Notes: generated by a model from the sequence alone, not told the origin. Shown: positions 9,206 to 18,495, counted from the first letter of the stretch. The stretch: 64,000 nt of DNA from Streptomyces violaceoruber (GCF_033406955.1 NZ_CP137734.1:1922001-1986000); one strand, 5' to 3'. Numbers and translations: made by a program.

Positions 9206-10065
9206 AGCTCTCCCAGCAGTTTCTCAACGTAGGTGAGCGACGCCTGAGGCGTGAGTGCCTGCGCTCGCAGGATCCCGTACTTGACCTCAAGGCCCTTCAC
9301 GGGCCGTCGCTCAGTGTGTACGTGGCTAACGTTCTGAACCTCAACGTAAGCGATCCTGCGTCCTTCGCTCGTCTCGATCAAGGTGAATGGGCCAGCAAGT
9401 CCAGCGTGCTCCTCGCTGCCCAGAGGCATGACCTGAATCTCAACCGTTCGCTTCTGTCCAGCCAGCAGGATCTGCTCCAACTGGCCGCGCAACACACCTC
9501 GACCGCCGATCGGCCTTCGCAACACGGACTCGTCGATGACGAAGCTCATCAGCGGCTCAGGGCGCTTGGCAAAGACCTCCTGACGGGCGAGGCGAGCCAC
9601 AACCCGCTCTTCGACGGAGTCCTCGTCCAGCGGCGGACGCATCATCCCGAATACAGCCCGCGCGTACTCCTCAGTCTGCAACAGGCCCGGCACCGCCTGG
9701 TTCGCGTACACATGCAGCTCAACCGCTTCCCCCTCCAACCGCGCCGCATCCCGAAAGAACGCCGGAAACTGCGCCCGAGCAACCTCCTCCTTCATCTCCT
9801 GGAGGACCCCACCCGCGTCCAGCACCTCATCCGCCTGGTCGATGAACTTCGGCGGCGGCACCCGGCGCCCCTGCTCATACGCGGCGATGGTGGACACGGA
9901 GTAACCGGTCGTCGAGCCGAACTCGGTCCGCTCCAGCCCCGCCCGTACCCGGAACCTCTTCAACTGACGCCCGAAGACGCGCAGAATCCCGGAGCCCGCC
10001 CCCGACTCCCGCTCCTCCCCCTCCGCCCCGGACTCCTCCTCGGCCAACCCAGCCACCTCGCTCAT
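9202..10065 (-). CDS. Xre-family regulator with DUF5753 domain
   Basis: A Streptomyces-type regulator. The N-terminal helix-turn-helix (FGRQLKRFRVRAGLERTEFGSTTGYSVSTIAAYEQGRR, written here only as the landmark from FGRQLKRFR to YEQGRR) precedes the DUF5753 sensor-like domain, recognised by LHVYANQAVPGLLQTEEYARAV and VIDESVLRRPIGG. ATG at 10065 begins MSEVAGLAEE with GGAG just upstream; an in-frame ATG at 10134 would add 23 residues with no domain content. It overlaps the DUF397 gene and diverges from a HATPase gene at 10213. Such three-gene sets (Xre, DUF397, HATPase) recur in Streptomyces genomes. It interrupts the otherwise plus-strand defence genes, so it may have arrived separately or regulate its neighbours. 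Confidence 0.88.
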   Translation of the reverse strand: MSEVAGLAEEESGAEGEERESGAGSGILRVFGRQLKRFRVRAGLERTEFGSTTGYSVSTIAAYEQGRRVPPPKFIDQADEVLDAGGVLQEMKEEVARAQFPAFFRDAARLEGEAVELHVYANQAVPGLLQTEEYARAVFGMMRPPLDEDSVEERVVARLARQEVFAKRPEPLMSFVIDESVLRRPIGGRGVLRGQLEQILLAGQKRTVEIQVMPLGSEEHAGLAGPFTLIETSEGRRIAYVEVQNVSHVHTERRPVKGLEVKYGILRAQALTPQASLTYVEKLLGEL

Positions 10066-10212
10066 GCTCCGCACCGCCTCCCCGGCCAACGCGCCCCCGC
10101 GCCGACCGTCACGCTCCACCCCGCCTACACGCACCGACGCATCACCTACAGCTACCGCCCGTGTGCACGTCGTATCTCGTCAAGGTAAAACCGGCACGTC
10201 AGCGTGGACCAC

Positions 10213-10722
10213 ATGAACAACGAAACTTCCCCCGCACCGGGGGCGGCGCCCTGCCCCGTCAGCCGCGAGTTCGCAATGCGGTTCACGTCGTCCACCCGCG
10301 GCGCACGCCTCGCCCGCCGTCTCGTCTCCCACCGGCTGGACTCCTGGGGCCACCCGTACACCGGGAATGCCAACGAGACGCTGTCGCTGATCACGTCGGA
10401 GCTGACCACCAACGCCGTACGGCACGGGCATGTCGCCGGGCGGGACTTCCACCTACGTCTCTCCGAGACCGTCGGCGGCCCGCACACCCTGCGCGTCGAC
10501 GTCACCGACACCCGCTCCGAACGCGTACCGCTGCTCAGCACCGAGGAGCCGCCCGGCGACGAAGAGTCGGGGCGTGGCCTTCTCATCGTCGCCCAGCTGG
10601 CGACTCGTTGGGCGGTCACCCCACGCGTCGACGGCCCCGGCAAGACCGTGTGGGCGGAGCTGTGGCTGCCCGGAGAGGCCCCCGCACCGTCTCCCATCAG
10701 TCACTTTCCCGCCAACGCCTGA
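10213..10722 (+). CDS. ATP-binding protein, RsbW/SpoIIAB-like HATPase
   Basis: About 169 residues in the HATPase_c_2 family of anti-sigma-factor-like kinases. The N box is ITSELTTNAVRHG, with conserved E and N; the G1-like motif is RVDVTDTRSE (normally VxDxxxx) and the G2 region is ESGRGLLIVAQLATRWAV. These proteins usually bind sigma factors or anti-anti-sigma partners in the cytoplasm; the partner here is unknown. ATG at 10213 is preferred, with an in-frame GTG at 10204 as alternative; neither has a strong ribosome site. It is divergent from the Xre/DUF397 pair, the usual arrangement of this Streptomyces trio, and precedes the EACC1-caspase pair by about 100 bp. Confidence 0.85.
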   Translation: MNNETSPAPGAAPCPVSREFAMRFTSSTRGARLARRLVSHRLDSWGHPYTGNANETLSLITSELTTNAVRHGHVAGRDFHLRLSETVGGPHTLRVDVTDTRSERVPLLSTEEPPGDEESGRGLLIVAQLATRWAVTPRVDGPGKTVWAELWLPGEAPAPSPISHFPANA

Positions 10723-10820
10723 CGGGTTTTCGGAAACCCTGGCGCCCGCTGTCAGACCCGCCGACTATCGTCGTCCGCTCACGCCTCCACCAGGCACACC
10801 GCAGATCGAGGGGACGCGCT

Positions 10821-11252
10821 GTGACCACCACGCCCGAGGAACGGACCGGGTTCCGGATCTCCATCGTCGACGAGGACCCGTTGCGGGCGCGCAGGGAAGC
10901 ACGGGAGCTGCTCGCCCAGGTTGCCGACGCCGACCCCGAGGCGGCGCTGGACGTTCCCCGGCGGGACACGGGCGCGCCGGCCGACGTGTCACTGAAGGGC
11001 GGGCTCACGGCCGACTCCATCGGCGTGCTGATCAGCGCCGGGTCGCTGGTCGCCGCCGGGGTGCAGATCTGGCTGGCCCGGGTACCGCAGCGGACGATCG
11101 TCGTGAAGCGGCCGGACGGGGCGACGCTGCACATCACCGGGAAGGAGGCCCGTGAGGACGACGAGCGGATCGAACGGTTCCTCGCGGGCGGCGGTGAGGC
11201 ACCCCGCCGCGTGGAGCTCGACGGGCCCGGCGACAGCCCTGCGGCGGGCTGA
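10821..11252 (+). CDS. EACC1-like effector-associated protein
   Basis: A 143-residue protein matching the pattern of Effector-Associated Constant Component 1: an acidic N-terminal half, a hydrophobic segment (SIGVLISAGSLVAAGVQIWL, about residues 62-81), then a short beta-rich tail with RTIVVKRPDGATLHITGKE. EACC1 proteins are described next to variable effectors, including caspases, in NTP-dependent conflict systems of multicellular bacteria, as a constant companion of unknown biochemical role. GTG at 10821 is chosen because GAGGGGA ends 6 bases upstream. The stop is 6 bp before the caspase-helicase gene, so the two are almost certainly co-expressed. The family call rests on pattern and context. 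Confidence 0.7.
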   Translation: MTTTPEERTGFRISIVDEDPLRARREARELLAQVADADPEAALDVPRRDTGAPADVSLKGGLTADSIGVLISAGSLVAAGVQIWLARVPQRTIVVKRPDGATLHITGKEAREDDERIERFLAGGGEAPRRVELDGPGDSPAAG

Positions 11253-11258
11253 GCGCGG

Positions 11259-14200
11259 ATGACCGACAACGACCGGTTCGCCATGCTCGTGGGGGTGTCC
11301 GCGTACGACAGTGACGCGTACCCGGACCTGCCGCCCGTGCGCGCCGATCTGCACTACATGCGGGCCGTGCTGGAGAACACCGAGATCGGCATGTACAACG
11401 ACTGCGCGATGGTCGCCGAGCCGACCCGCGCGGAGATGCTGCACGCCGTCGAGACGTTCCTCAACGCGCGGCAGCCCAGCGAGACGGCCCTGCTGTACTT
11501 CAGCGGGCACGGCGAGTTCTGCGAGGACGACAACCAGCTGTACTTCCTGACCCGGGACACCGACCCGGCCGACCTGCCGGGTACGGCGGTCCCGGCGGAG
11601 TTCCTGGAGCGGATGCTCCAGTCGTGCCGGGCCGCTTCGAAGCTGGTGCTGCTGGACTGCTGCTCCAGCGGCTCCGTCGTCCAGGGATGGACCGCTAAAG
11701 GGCCGGCGGAGGAGCCCGCGCGGCCCGCGCCGAGCACGCTGCTGCGGCCGACGGGCGTCTACTTCATCACCGCGTCCGACGCCCTCCAGTCCGCGTCCGC
11801 GATGGCGCCGGAGGGATCAAGCCTCGGTACGTCCCGGTTCACCGGGGAGATCGTGGAGGGGCTGCGCAACGGGCGGATCAAGGAGGGCGGCTGGATCACG
11901 CCGGACGACCTCTTCGAGTACCTGACCGCGCAGATGAGGCGCGACGGCGTGCCGGAGGAGCAGCGCCCCACCAAGTCCACGATCAGGGCCACGAACCAGC
12001 TGCCCTTCGCCCGGTCGGTGGCCCGCCCGGTGCACCTCCCGACGCTGCCGCGCGACGCGGCCGAGGCGGCCCGGAGGTCCCCCGCCCTGCTGAAGGCCCG
12101 GGAACTGGCCGCGCTGGACGCGCGGGACGGCGTCGACTGGGAGCGGCTGCTGCGGTACTATGCGCAGTGCCTCACCGCTACCTCGGCGGCCGGCATGCGG
12201 CCCGACCGGGACAGCGGACGCGGCTCGAAGTACTTCCTGCTGGGCCAGGGCGAGGAGACCATCCAGTCCGGGCGGGGTGCCGTCTTTCCCGCTCCCGGGG
12301 CCTTGCCCAAGCCGCAGGGCAGGTCGGCCGGTGCGAGCAACGGGGACACGGAAGCGCAGCCGGAGTACTGGTACGGCTATCCCGCGATCACCCTGCCGGT
12401 ACGCGACGGCGGGGCCCGGGGACGCCGTACGACGGTGGAGCTGGCGCCGCTGCTCATCCAGCAGATGGAACTGGCCCCGGACGAGGAGGGCCGGGACGTG
12501 CTCCGGCCCAGTGGCGTTCCCTCCCTGCACACGGGCGTCGTCTCGGAACTGCTGGACGCGGGCGACGCGGCCGACCTCATCGCACACTGGCAGCCGTCCT
12601 GGCAGGAGGGCAACGACGCGCAGATGCTTCGCGCCGTACGGGAGTTGCTGGAGACGCTGGGGCTGCCGGAGCTGGAGCCGCTCGACCCGTCCGCGCTCAG
12701 CGAGCGGACGGTGATGCAGGCACTGCGGCCCGGCGCGCACAACGCGGCCGTCCTGCTGGTGCCCTCGGGTGTGGAGGCCAAGGCCACCGAGGCTCTGGTG
12801 GACAACCTGCTGCAGATGTCGGCCCGGACCGGGCAGATCCCCGGCACCGCCCTGGACGCGCTACTGGGCGGCGGCGAGGGCGGTGCGCGGGGCACATCCG
12901 TGCCCGTGGTGGCTCCGGGGCCGTGCAACGAGAGCCAGGAGTCGGTCATCTCCTCGGCGATGACGCGGCCCCTGACGGTGGCGACCGGGCCGCCCGGCAC
13001 GGGCAAGAGCGAGGTCGTCACCGCCGTCGTCACCACCTGTGTCGCGGCCGGGCAGTCCGTGCTGGTGGCCTCGACGAACAATAAGGCCGTCGATGTCGTC
13101 GCCGAACGCTGCGACGACATCGCTCCCGGGCTGCTGATGCGCACGGGCAACGCCGAGGCGCTGGTGCGGGAGGCGGCCAAGCTGGAAGGGCTGGTGGGCG
13201 AACCCGTCCAGGCGCCGCGACGCGGTTCGGTCACCGTGAGCGGGCAGTTGCGCAGTGCGCGCAAGACCGCCGAGGGGCTCCGGGCACAGGCCGCGCGACA
13301 CGTCGGCGAGGAGGGGCGCCTGCTGGAGCTGCTCCGGGACCGGGCAGAACGGGCGGAAGCGCTGACACTGCCGCTGCCGCTCCTCGAACGGGTGTGGGCG
13401 GCGGCGGGCGAGGACGGTTCGGCCGCCCTGGGTCGCTGGGAGGACCGGGCGCGGAAGGTGGCCGGTGCCCCTTGGTGGCTGTTCGGCCCGTGGCGTCGGG
13501 CACGGGCGCTGGCCGCGCTCGTCGCGGCGGCGACCGCCGGCGCGGAAGAGGACCGGCCGGACATGCCGGGCCGGGCGGACCCGCCGTCGTGGCCGGAGTG
13601 GGCGACCGGGCGGCCGGTGCCGGCTGAGTTGCTGGAGTCGCTGGCGGACACCGTGGCGGTGGAACGGGAGGTGCGGGCGCTCGTCCCCCGGCAGACGGGA
13701 TGGGACGAGGACGGGCTGCGACGGTCACGGCTGGAGGCGGCGGGCACGCTCTCCGAACTGTCGGCGGAGCTGTCGCGGGCACTGTCCGCCGAGGCGCTGA
13801 CGCGAGGGCGGGCGCTCCTGCAGCAGCGGCTCCAGGCGCTGCGGAGCCGCTCGGGTTTCCAGCGCAGCCAGAAGAACCTCATGGCGCACATCAAGGGGTG
13901 GGCCGTCAGCACGCACTCGGTGCGGCAGCTGGAGCTGACCCCGAAGCTGTTCGACCTCGTCGTCATCGACGAGGCGAGCCAGTGCTCCATCCCGTCGGTG
14001 CTTCCGCTGCTGTTCCGGGCCCGAAGGGCGCTGATCATCGGCGATCCGATGCAGCTGGGGCACATCCCCGGCGTGTCACCCCAGCAGGAACAGCGGGCGC
14101 GGGTCCGGGCCGGGCTGAGCGCGGCGCAGCTGGAACACCACCGGCTCACCTACCACGTCTACTCCTCGTACCACGCGGCCGAGCAGCACGGTGACTCCGC

Positions 14201-15179
14201 GCTGCTCCTCGACGAGCACTACCGGTGCCACCCGCGGATCGCCGACATCGTCAACGGCTACTGCTACGCGGGCCAGTTGCGGGTGCTCACGGACGTACGG
14301 CGACAGGTCCCGGCCGTCGACCCGGCGGGGGCGGCCGATCCGGCGCCCTCGCTGGGCTGGGTCGACGTGCCGCGCGGCGAGTCGGCGCTGGGTGGCAACG
14401 GGCGGTCCTGGCGCAACCGGGCGGAGGCGGAGGCGGTACGACGGGTGGTGGACGAACTGCTGGAGCGGCTGCCGCAGGACGCCACAGTGGGTGTGGTCAC
14501 GCCCTTCCGGGCGCAGAAGGAGGCGTTGGCGCGCGTGTGGCGCGACGACGACCGCGTCCGGGTCGGCACCGTGCACGCGTTCCAGGGCGGGCAGCGCGAC
14601 GTGATGGTCCTGAGCCCCGTGGCCACGCACAACACCCCGCCGAGGACGACCCATTGGGTCGCGAGCCAGGTCAACCTGTGGAACGTGGCGGTGACCCGGG
14701 CGAAGTCCCAGCTGATCACCGTGGGCGCGCACGGGTTCTGGCAGGGGCAGAGCGGACTGCCGACCCTGCTCGCCGACCGTTCGGCGCTTCTGGGGGCGGA
14801 CACCGACGAGGCCGAGGGGCCGGTGGTGGCGGCCACGCCGGCGACCGGGTTCCGCGAGGAACTCGCCGACCGGCTCCAGCACTACCTCGCCGAGCGCGGG
14901 ATCACCGCCTTGGAGCGGGCGGCAGTGGTCGGCGGCCACCCGGTGGACCTGCTGTTCACCGAGGCCGGGCAGAACACGGCGGTCCTGATCGACCTCGGCC
15001 CGTCGCCCGGTACCGACCCGGCACGGCACCTGCGGCTGACCCACGCGCGGGGCGACCTCCTGACCGGGCTTCCGTCCGGGGGCCACGGGGCGAAGACGTG
15101 CCCGGTGGGCCGCGTGATTCGGATCCCCGCGTGGCGCGTCCTGGCGGGCGAGGAACTCCTGGCGCCGGTGTTCGACTGA
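11259..15179 (+). CDS. Caspase-like protease fused to a superfamily 1 helicase
   Basis: A 1306-residue fusion. Residues 1 to about 230 are a caspase-like peptidase: FAMLVGVSAY at the start, catalytic His in FSGHG (His84) and Cys in LLDCCSSG (Cys135 likely). A linker of about 300 residues follows. An SF1 DNA2/UPF1-type helicase begins with ATGPPGTGKS (about 575-584), then a long insertion, DEASQ (about 906-910), GDPMQLGH, HYRCHP, VGVVTPFRAQK, VHAFQGGQRD and NVAVTRAKSQL. The final 110 residues (from about FREELADRLQ) resemble a nuclease-like domain without a clear active site. Proposed role: a sensor/translocase coupled to a suicide protease, an abortive-infection effector. All active-site motifs are intact. 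It pairs with the EACC1-like gene 6 bp upstream. Confidence 0.88.
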   Translation: MTDNDRFAMLVGVSAYDSDAYPDLPPVRADLHYMRAVLENTEIGMYNDCAMVAEPTRAEMLHAVETFLNARQPSETALLYFSGHGEFCEDDNQLYFLTRDTDPADLPGTAVPAEFLERMLQSCRAASKLVLLDCCSSGSVVQGWTAKGPAEEPARPAPSTLLRPTGVYFITASDALQSASAMAPEGSSLGTSRFTGEIVEGLRNGRIKEGGWITPDDLFEYLTAQMRRDGVPEEQRPTKSTIRATNQLPFARSVARPVHLPTLPRDAAEAARRSPALLKARELAALDARDGVDWERLLRYYAQCLTATSAAGMRPDRDSGRGSKYFLLGQGEETIQSGRGAVFPAPGALPKPQGRSAGASNGDTEAQPEYWYGYPAITLPVRDGGARGRRTTVELAPLLIQQMELAPDEEGRDVLRPSGVPSLHTGVVSELLDAGDAADLIAHWQPSWQEGNDAQMLRAVRELLETLGLPELEPLDPSALSERTVMQALRPGAHNAAVLLVPSGVEAKATEALVDNLLQMSARTGQIPGTALDALLGGGEGGARGTSVPVVAPGPCNESQESVISSAMTRPLTVATGPPGTGKSEVVTAVVTTCVAAGQSVLVASTNNKAVDVVAERCDDIAPGLLMRTGNAEALVREAAKLEGLVGEPVQAPRRGSVTVSGQLRSARKTAEGLRAQAARHVGEEGRLLELLRDRAERAEALTLPLPLLERVWAAAGEDGSAALGRWEDRARKVAGAPWWLFGPWRRARALAALVAAATAGAEEDRPDMPGRADPPSWPEWATGRPVPAELLESLADTVAVEREVRALVPRQTGWDEDGLRRSRLEAAGTLSELSAELSRALSAEALTRGRALLQQRLQALRSRSGFQRSQKNLMAHIKGWAVSTHSVRQLELTPKLFDLVVIDEASQCSIPSVLPLLFRARRALIIGDPMQLGHIPGVSPQQEQRARVRAGLSAAQLEHHRLTYHVYSSYHAAEQHGDSALLLDEHYRCHPRIADIVNGYCYAGQLRVLTDVRRQVPAVDPAGAADPAPSLGWVDVPRGESALGGNGRSWRNRAEAEAVRRVVDELLERLPQDATVGVVTPFRAQKEALARVWRDDDRVRVGTVHAFQGGQRDVMVLSPVATHNTPPRTTHWVASQVNLWNVAVTRAKSQLITVGAHGFWQGQSGLPTLLADRSALLGADTDEAEGPVVAATPATGFREELADRLQHYLAERGITALERAAVVGGHPVDLLFTEAGQNTAVLIDLGPSPGTDPARHLRLTHARGDLLTGLPSGGHGAKTCPVGRVIRIPAWRVLAGEELLAPVFD

Positions 15180-15207
15180 GCAGGAGCGGCCCTTGCACAG
15201 GGGTCGG

Positions 15208-16269
15208 TCAGGTGCCGGGCAGGGACCGGACGACGTGTGCCATGTGCTGGACGTTGCCTGCCCAGAGCCATTGGGTGTGCGTGCCGGTGCCCTCGCTGTC
15301 CGTCATAGGCCCGTCGGCGCAGTCGCGGAACCACGTCTCCCCGGCACTCGCGACCGCTGGGCGGAAGTCCGGCAAGTCACGGATCCGGCGGGCGGCCGTT
15401 CGGATGCCCGCCGTACGGTCCGGCCCTCCGTTCGGCACCTTGCACAGCACGAACGAGCGGTCGGTGGTGTAGCGGAGGACGCCCCAGGGCGGGCCTCCGC
15501 TACCCGGCTCCGTGGCCAGCGCTGCGGGAGGCTGCACTCCGTAGTCGCCATATCTCAGCCGCGAGAGGCGATCCCGGCGGGCGGCCCGTATCTCGTGCCA
15601 CGCGTCCCAGTCGGCGCGGGGCTCCTCGTGCGGCTCGCCGAACCGCATCATGTCGTCGGTGACGTGCGGGAACGCCCCGCCGAGTACGGCGACGGTCCGC
15701 CAGTCGCCGGCCAGTGCCACGAGGGCGTCCAGAGCGCGCAGCGCCTCCTTTCCCGCGTCGGGGCGACCGGGCAGGACGGCGCCGAGGTCCAGCAGCAGAT
15801 CGACGGGCACCTTCCGGTCGACCCGGCCCATCAGGGCCCCGACGGCCTCGGCGACGGCTCCGTCCCACTCCCCCGGCATGCGAACCCGGACACCGACCCC
15901 GCAGCCGCAGCGGCGGGCGGTCTCCAGCGCGGCCGTCTGCTGGGCCTCGCCCCGCTCCGGACCGGTCACCGGGCGGAGCAGGTGGTTGAGCGCGCTGCAC
16001 TCTGCCAGGATCTCGGCGAGTGCGGATGCCTGCGCGGCCTCGGCGAACGGGGCGTCGATCCAGCCCGGATGGCGCCGGTGCACGCCCCTCACCCGGCGCA
16101 GTTCCTTCTGCCAGCGGGCCTTCTCGAGCTGCGCCGGAGTCGTCCCCGGAGAGGGCGGGAGGTTCCAGAGCGGTGCGACCGACGCCTGTATGTCGGGCCG
16201 GAGGCGCTCGTAAGCCATCCGGGCATGCTGGCGGACCGGCAGAACGGGAACGTAGAGCGGTTCGGACAT
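15208..16269 (-). CDS. Beta family protein (T4 Beta protein-like)
   Basis: A 353-residue protein that looks like the beta family related to the phage T4 Beta protein. Landmarks are YVPVLPVRQHARMAYERLRPD at the start, a central VPVDLLLDLGAV segment, and the C-terminal HEIRAARRDRLSRLRYGDYGVQPP and a W-x-R-x-C-A region. Members are usually about 350 residues and often found near phage-defence genes or prophages, but the function is not established. ATG at 16269. It lies convergent to the caspase-helicase gene (28 bp between stops), so it has its own promoter in the 290-bp gap before the AAA gene. Cytoplasmic; no membrane segment seen. Confidence 0.7.
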   Translation of the reverse strand: MSEPLYVPVLPVRQHARMAYERLRPDIQASVAPLWNLPPSPGTTPAQLEKARWQKELRRVRGVHRRHPGWIDAPFAEAAQASALAEILAECSALNHLLRPVTGPERGEAQQTAALETARRCGCGVGVRVRMPGEWDGAVAEAVGALMGRVDRKVPVDLLLDLGAVLPGRPDAGKEALRALDALVALAGDWRTVAVLGGAFPHVTDDMMRFGEPHEEPRADWDAWHEIRAARRDRLSRLRYGDYGVQPPAALATEPGSGGPPWGVLRYTTDRSFVLCKVPNGGPDRTAGIRTAARRIRDLPDFRPAVASAGETWFRDCADGPMTDSEGTGTHTQWLWAGNVQHMAHVVRSLPGT

Positions 16270-16562
16270 CGCGGCTCCCCCTCGGCACTGCCCGCGCGCT
16301 TTCCCTTCCCGTCAGGGTCCGCGAACCTCACGCCGTGGGAAAGAGAGCCCTTTCGGTCCGGATGGCTGAAGTGCGCAAGTACCTGGTGACGGTGTGACGC
16401 AAGTTGTACGCTTCGTGATGCTCGGTGGTCGGACGTACCAAGTGGACGACTCACGAGGGAAACTGAGCGGTATTCAGGCCTGTCTCAGGGACCGTCCGCC
16501 GTGCGCCGACCAGTTCGATGCCGGGTCGTCGTCGCCCGGCCGTTCCACGATGGGCGCGAGGC

Positions 16563-17780
16563 TTGAACCACCGCATACTCGGTCTCACGGTGCGCAACTT
16601 CCGCACCCTGACCGACACGAAGCTGCCGCTCGGGCCTCTGACCGTCATGGTCGGCCCCAACGCGGCGGGCAAGTCGAACGTGTTCCACGCTCTGGAGTTT
16701 CTGCGCAGCGTGTCCCGCGATGGGATTGTGACGGCGCTGGAGGAGCGGGGTGGCTTCGAGACCGTGGCCTTTCGAGGCGGTCCGAAACCGGTGTCCCGGA
16801 TCACGATCGGCGTCGAGGGCATCTGGTCCGAATTTGCGTCGAAGGAGCACCCGGACAGCTACGAGCTGAGTGTCAACCGGCGTCGCAAGTCGTTGCTCGA
16901 CCCTGTGCTGTACCGGCAGGAGCGCTTCACGCAGCACCCGAGGCAGGACATCTCGACCTCCGTCGAGCTCAAAAGCGCGACTGTTGAGGTCAACAGCCCC
17001 TTGGCAACCGACGGCCTGGAGGGCACCGACGGTATCGGCCGGATGACGTCCGCCCTGCACGAGCCACTGCCTTGGACCGCGGACAGCTCGACCGCTCACG
17101 CCGTAGCGGAGATCAGGCAGCACCTTTCTGCGATCAGGGTCTTCGACCCGGATGTGCGGGCTGCGCGGAAACCTTCACCGATCACCAGTTCGGGGCGCCA
17201 CCTGGAAGACAACGCCTCCAACCTCGCGGACTTCCTCAAAACCCTCCGGTCGATAAGGGACAAGGAAGGCCGCAGGTACGTCTGGGAGGCGCTGTTGAAC
17301 GACGTCAGAGCGGTTATCCCTCACATCCGTGACGTTCATATCGTGGACACTCCTGGGACGTATGACCATCTCTCGATCGAACTGGAGGAGGAGGGACTTC
17401 GGGGACGCACCCGGCTGGAAGACGCCTCCTTCGGAACCGTGCGAGTCCTCTGCCTCCTGTCGATCTTCCACGACCCCGAGCCTCCGGCTCTCACCTGTAT
17501 CGAGGAGATCGACCACGGCATCCATCCGCACGCCCTGGAACTCCTCGCGGGACGGCTGCGAGAGGCCAGCCACCGGGCGCAGTTCCTGGTCACCACGCAC
17601 TCTCCCGTTTTCGTCAGCGAACTGACCCCGGACGAATTCGTGGTCTGTGAGCGGGGCACGGACGGGGCATCGCATATCCCAGCGCTCACGCCGGATGAGG
17701 TCCAAGAAGTCATCGACGCATCCGAAGGCATGCCCATCGGGGAGTTGTGGTTCGCCAACACCCTGGGGGGTGGGCTGTGA
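16563..17780 (+). CDS. AAA ATPase, OLD/SMC-like predicted ATPase
   Basis: About 405 residues of the AAA_15/AAA_21 type. The Walker A is VGPNAAGKSN near the N-terminus, the signature region is ASFGTVRVLCLLSIF, Walker B is TCIEEIDHGIHP, and the H-loop is FLVTTHSPVF. A strand-helix region with charged residues fills the middle. These ATPases usually dimerise and control a partner nuclease. The TTG at 16563 (LNHRILGLTVRNFRTL) is preferred because homologous ATPases begin just before the FRTL motif; an ATG at 16518 would add 15 arginine/proline-rich residues. Its last codons overlap the next gene (GTGA, 17777-17780). The 290 bp upstream of it show no other gene and probably hold its promoter and that of the beta-family gene. 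Confidence 0.82.
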   Translation: MNHRILGLTVRNFRTLTDTKLPLGPLTVMVGPNAAGKSNVFHALEFLRSVSRDGIVTALEERGGFETVAFRGGPKPVSRITIGVEGIWSEFASKEHPDSYELSVNRRRKSLLDPVLYRQERFTQHPRQDISTSVELKSATVEVNSPLATDGLEGTDGIGRMTSALHEPLPWTADSSTAHAVAEIRQHLSAIRVFDPDVRAARKPSPITSSGRHLEDNASNLADFLKTLRSIRDKEGRRYVWEALLNDVRAVIPHIRDVHIVDTPGTYDHLSIELEEEGLRGRTRLEDASFGTVRVLCLLSIFHDPEPPALTCIEEIDHGIHPHALELLAGRLREASHRAQFLVTTHSPVFVSELTPDEFVVCERGTDGASHIPALTPDEVQEVIDASEGMPIGELWFANTLGGGL

Positions 17781-18409
17781 AGGGAAAGGGTAATAGTTCC
17801 AGGAGGAAGGACTCCGTCATAGTCGTGGCGGGGGAGGGTGACTTCGACAGAAAGGTGCTTTGGCACCTCATTCGAGCTTTCCGCCCGGATACGAAGATCG
17901 TCAATATCAAGGACAAGACCTCGCTCAGGGAGGCGGACAAGGAACTCACACCGCGCATCGACAGACTACGCAAGCTCGCCCAGGCGGCCTCCGTCAGGTC
18001 AGAGCTGGCAGGAATCGTGGTGCACGTCGATCTCGACCTCGTGAACGCCGAGGAATACGAAAAGGTTCGCAGACGAATCAGCGCCGAGCTGCGGAAGAAC
18101 TTTGCGTGTCCGTCCGCTGTGGCCCTGGCGGCCTTTGAGATGGAGGCGTGGCTCATGCAGTTCCCCGCCGCATTTGCCAAGGTCAACAACGGCTGGATCC
18201 TAAAGGCCAAGTATCAGAAGGGATGTGATCTCACGAAGATTCACAAACCCAAAGAACGCCTGAAGGAGCACGCCTGGACACCGCCATATCTGGAGTCGGA
18301 CGCGCCACGCATCATGGAGAAGGCCTTCGGCAAAGACGGCAAGCTCATGCAACCCGATGGGAAGAACCGTTCGTACGAGGAATTCATCACCGAGCTGGCC
18401 GGCTGGTAG
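17777..18409 (+). CDS. TOPRIM-like partner of the AAA ATPase
   Basis: A 210-residue protein with a TOPRIM-like fold pattern: VIVVAGEGDFDRKVLWHLI (acidic residue in GEGD), IVVHVDLDLV (D-x-D) and ALAAFEMEAWLMQFP, the E-x-E-x-W-L motif found in DUF4276/DUF4435-type TOPRIM proteins. Two-gene AAA-TOPRIM units include PARIS (AriA-AriB) and OLD-like modules, in which the TOPRIM subunit is the toxic nuclease released when infection is sensed. The GTG start at 17777 is chosen because it overlaps the ATPase stop as GTGA and has a G-rich ribosome site upstream. Codon use is less G/C-biased than in neighbouring genes, suggesting later acquisition. Which known subtype it belongs to cannot be decided by eye. 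Confidence 0.7.
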   Translation: MKGKGNSSRRKDSVIVVAGEGDFDRKVLWHLIRAFRPDTKIVNIKDKTSLREADKELTPRIDRLRKLAQAASVRSELAGIVVHVDLDLVNAEEYEKVRRRISAELRKNFACPSAVALAAFEMEAWLMQFPAAFAKVNNGWILKAKYQKGCDLTKIHKPKERLKEHAWTPPYLESDAPRIMEKAFGKDGKLMQPDGKNRSYEEFITELAGW

Positions 18410-18495
18410 CCGCAGGACCGATGGCCTGTGCATCTGTGTAGCTCGTATTACGGTGGTCCCGATCATCAGGGCACCGGCATGCAAGGGGGACCGTC

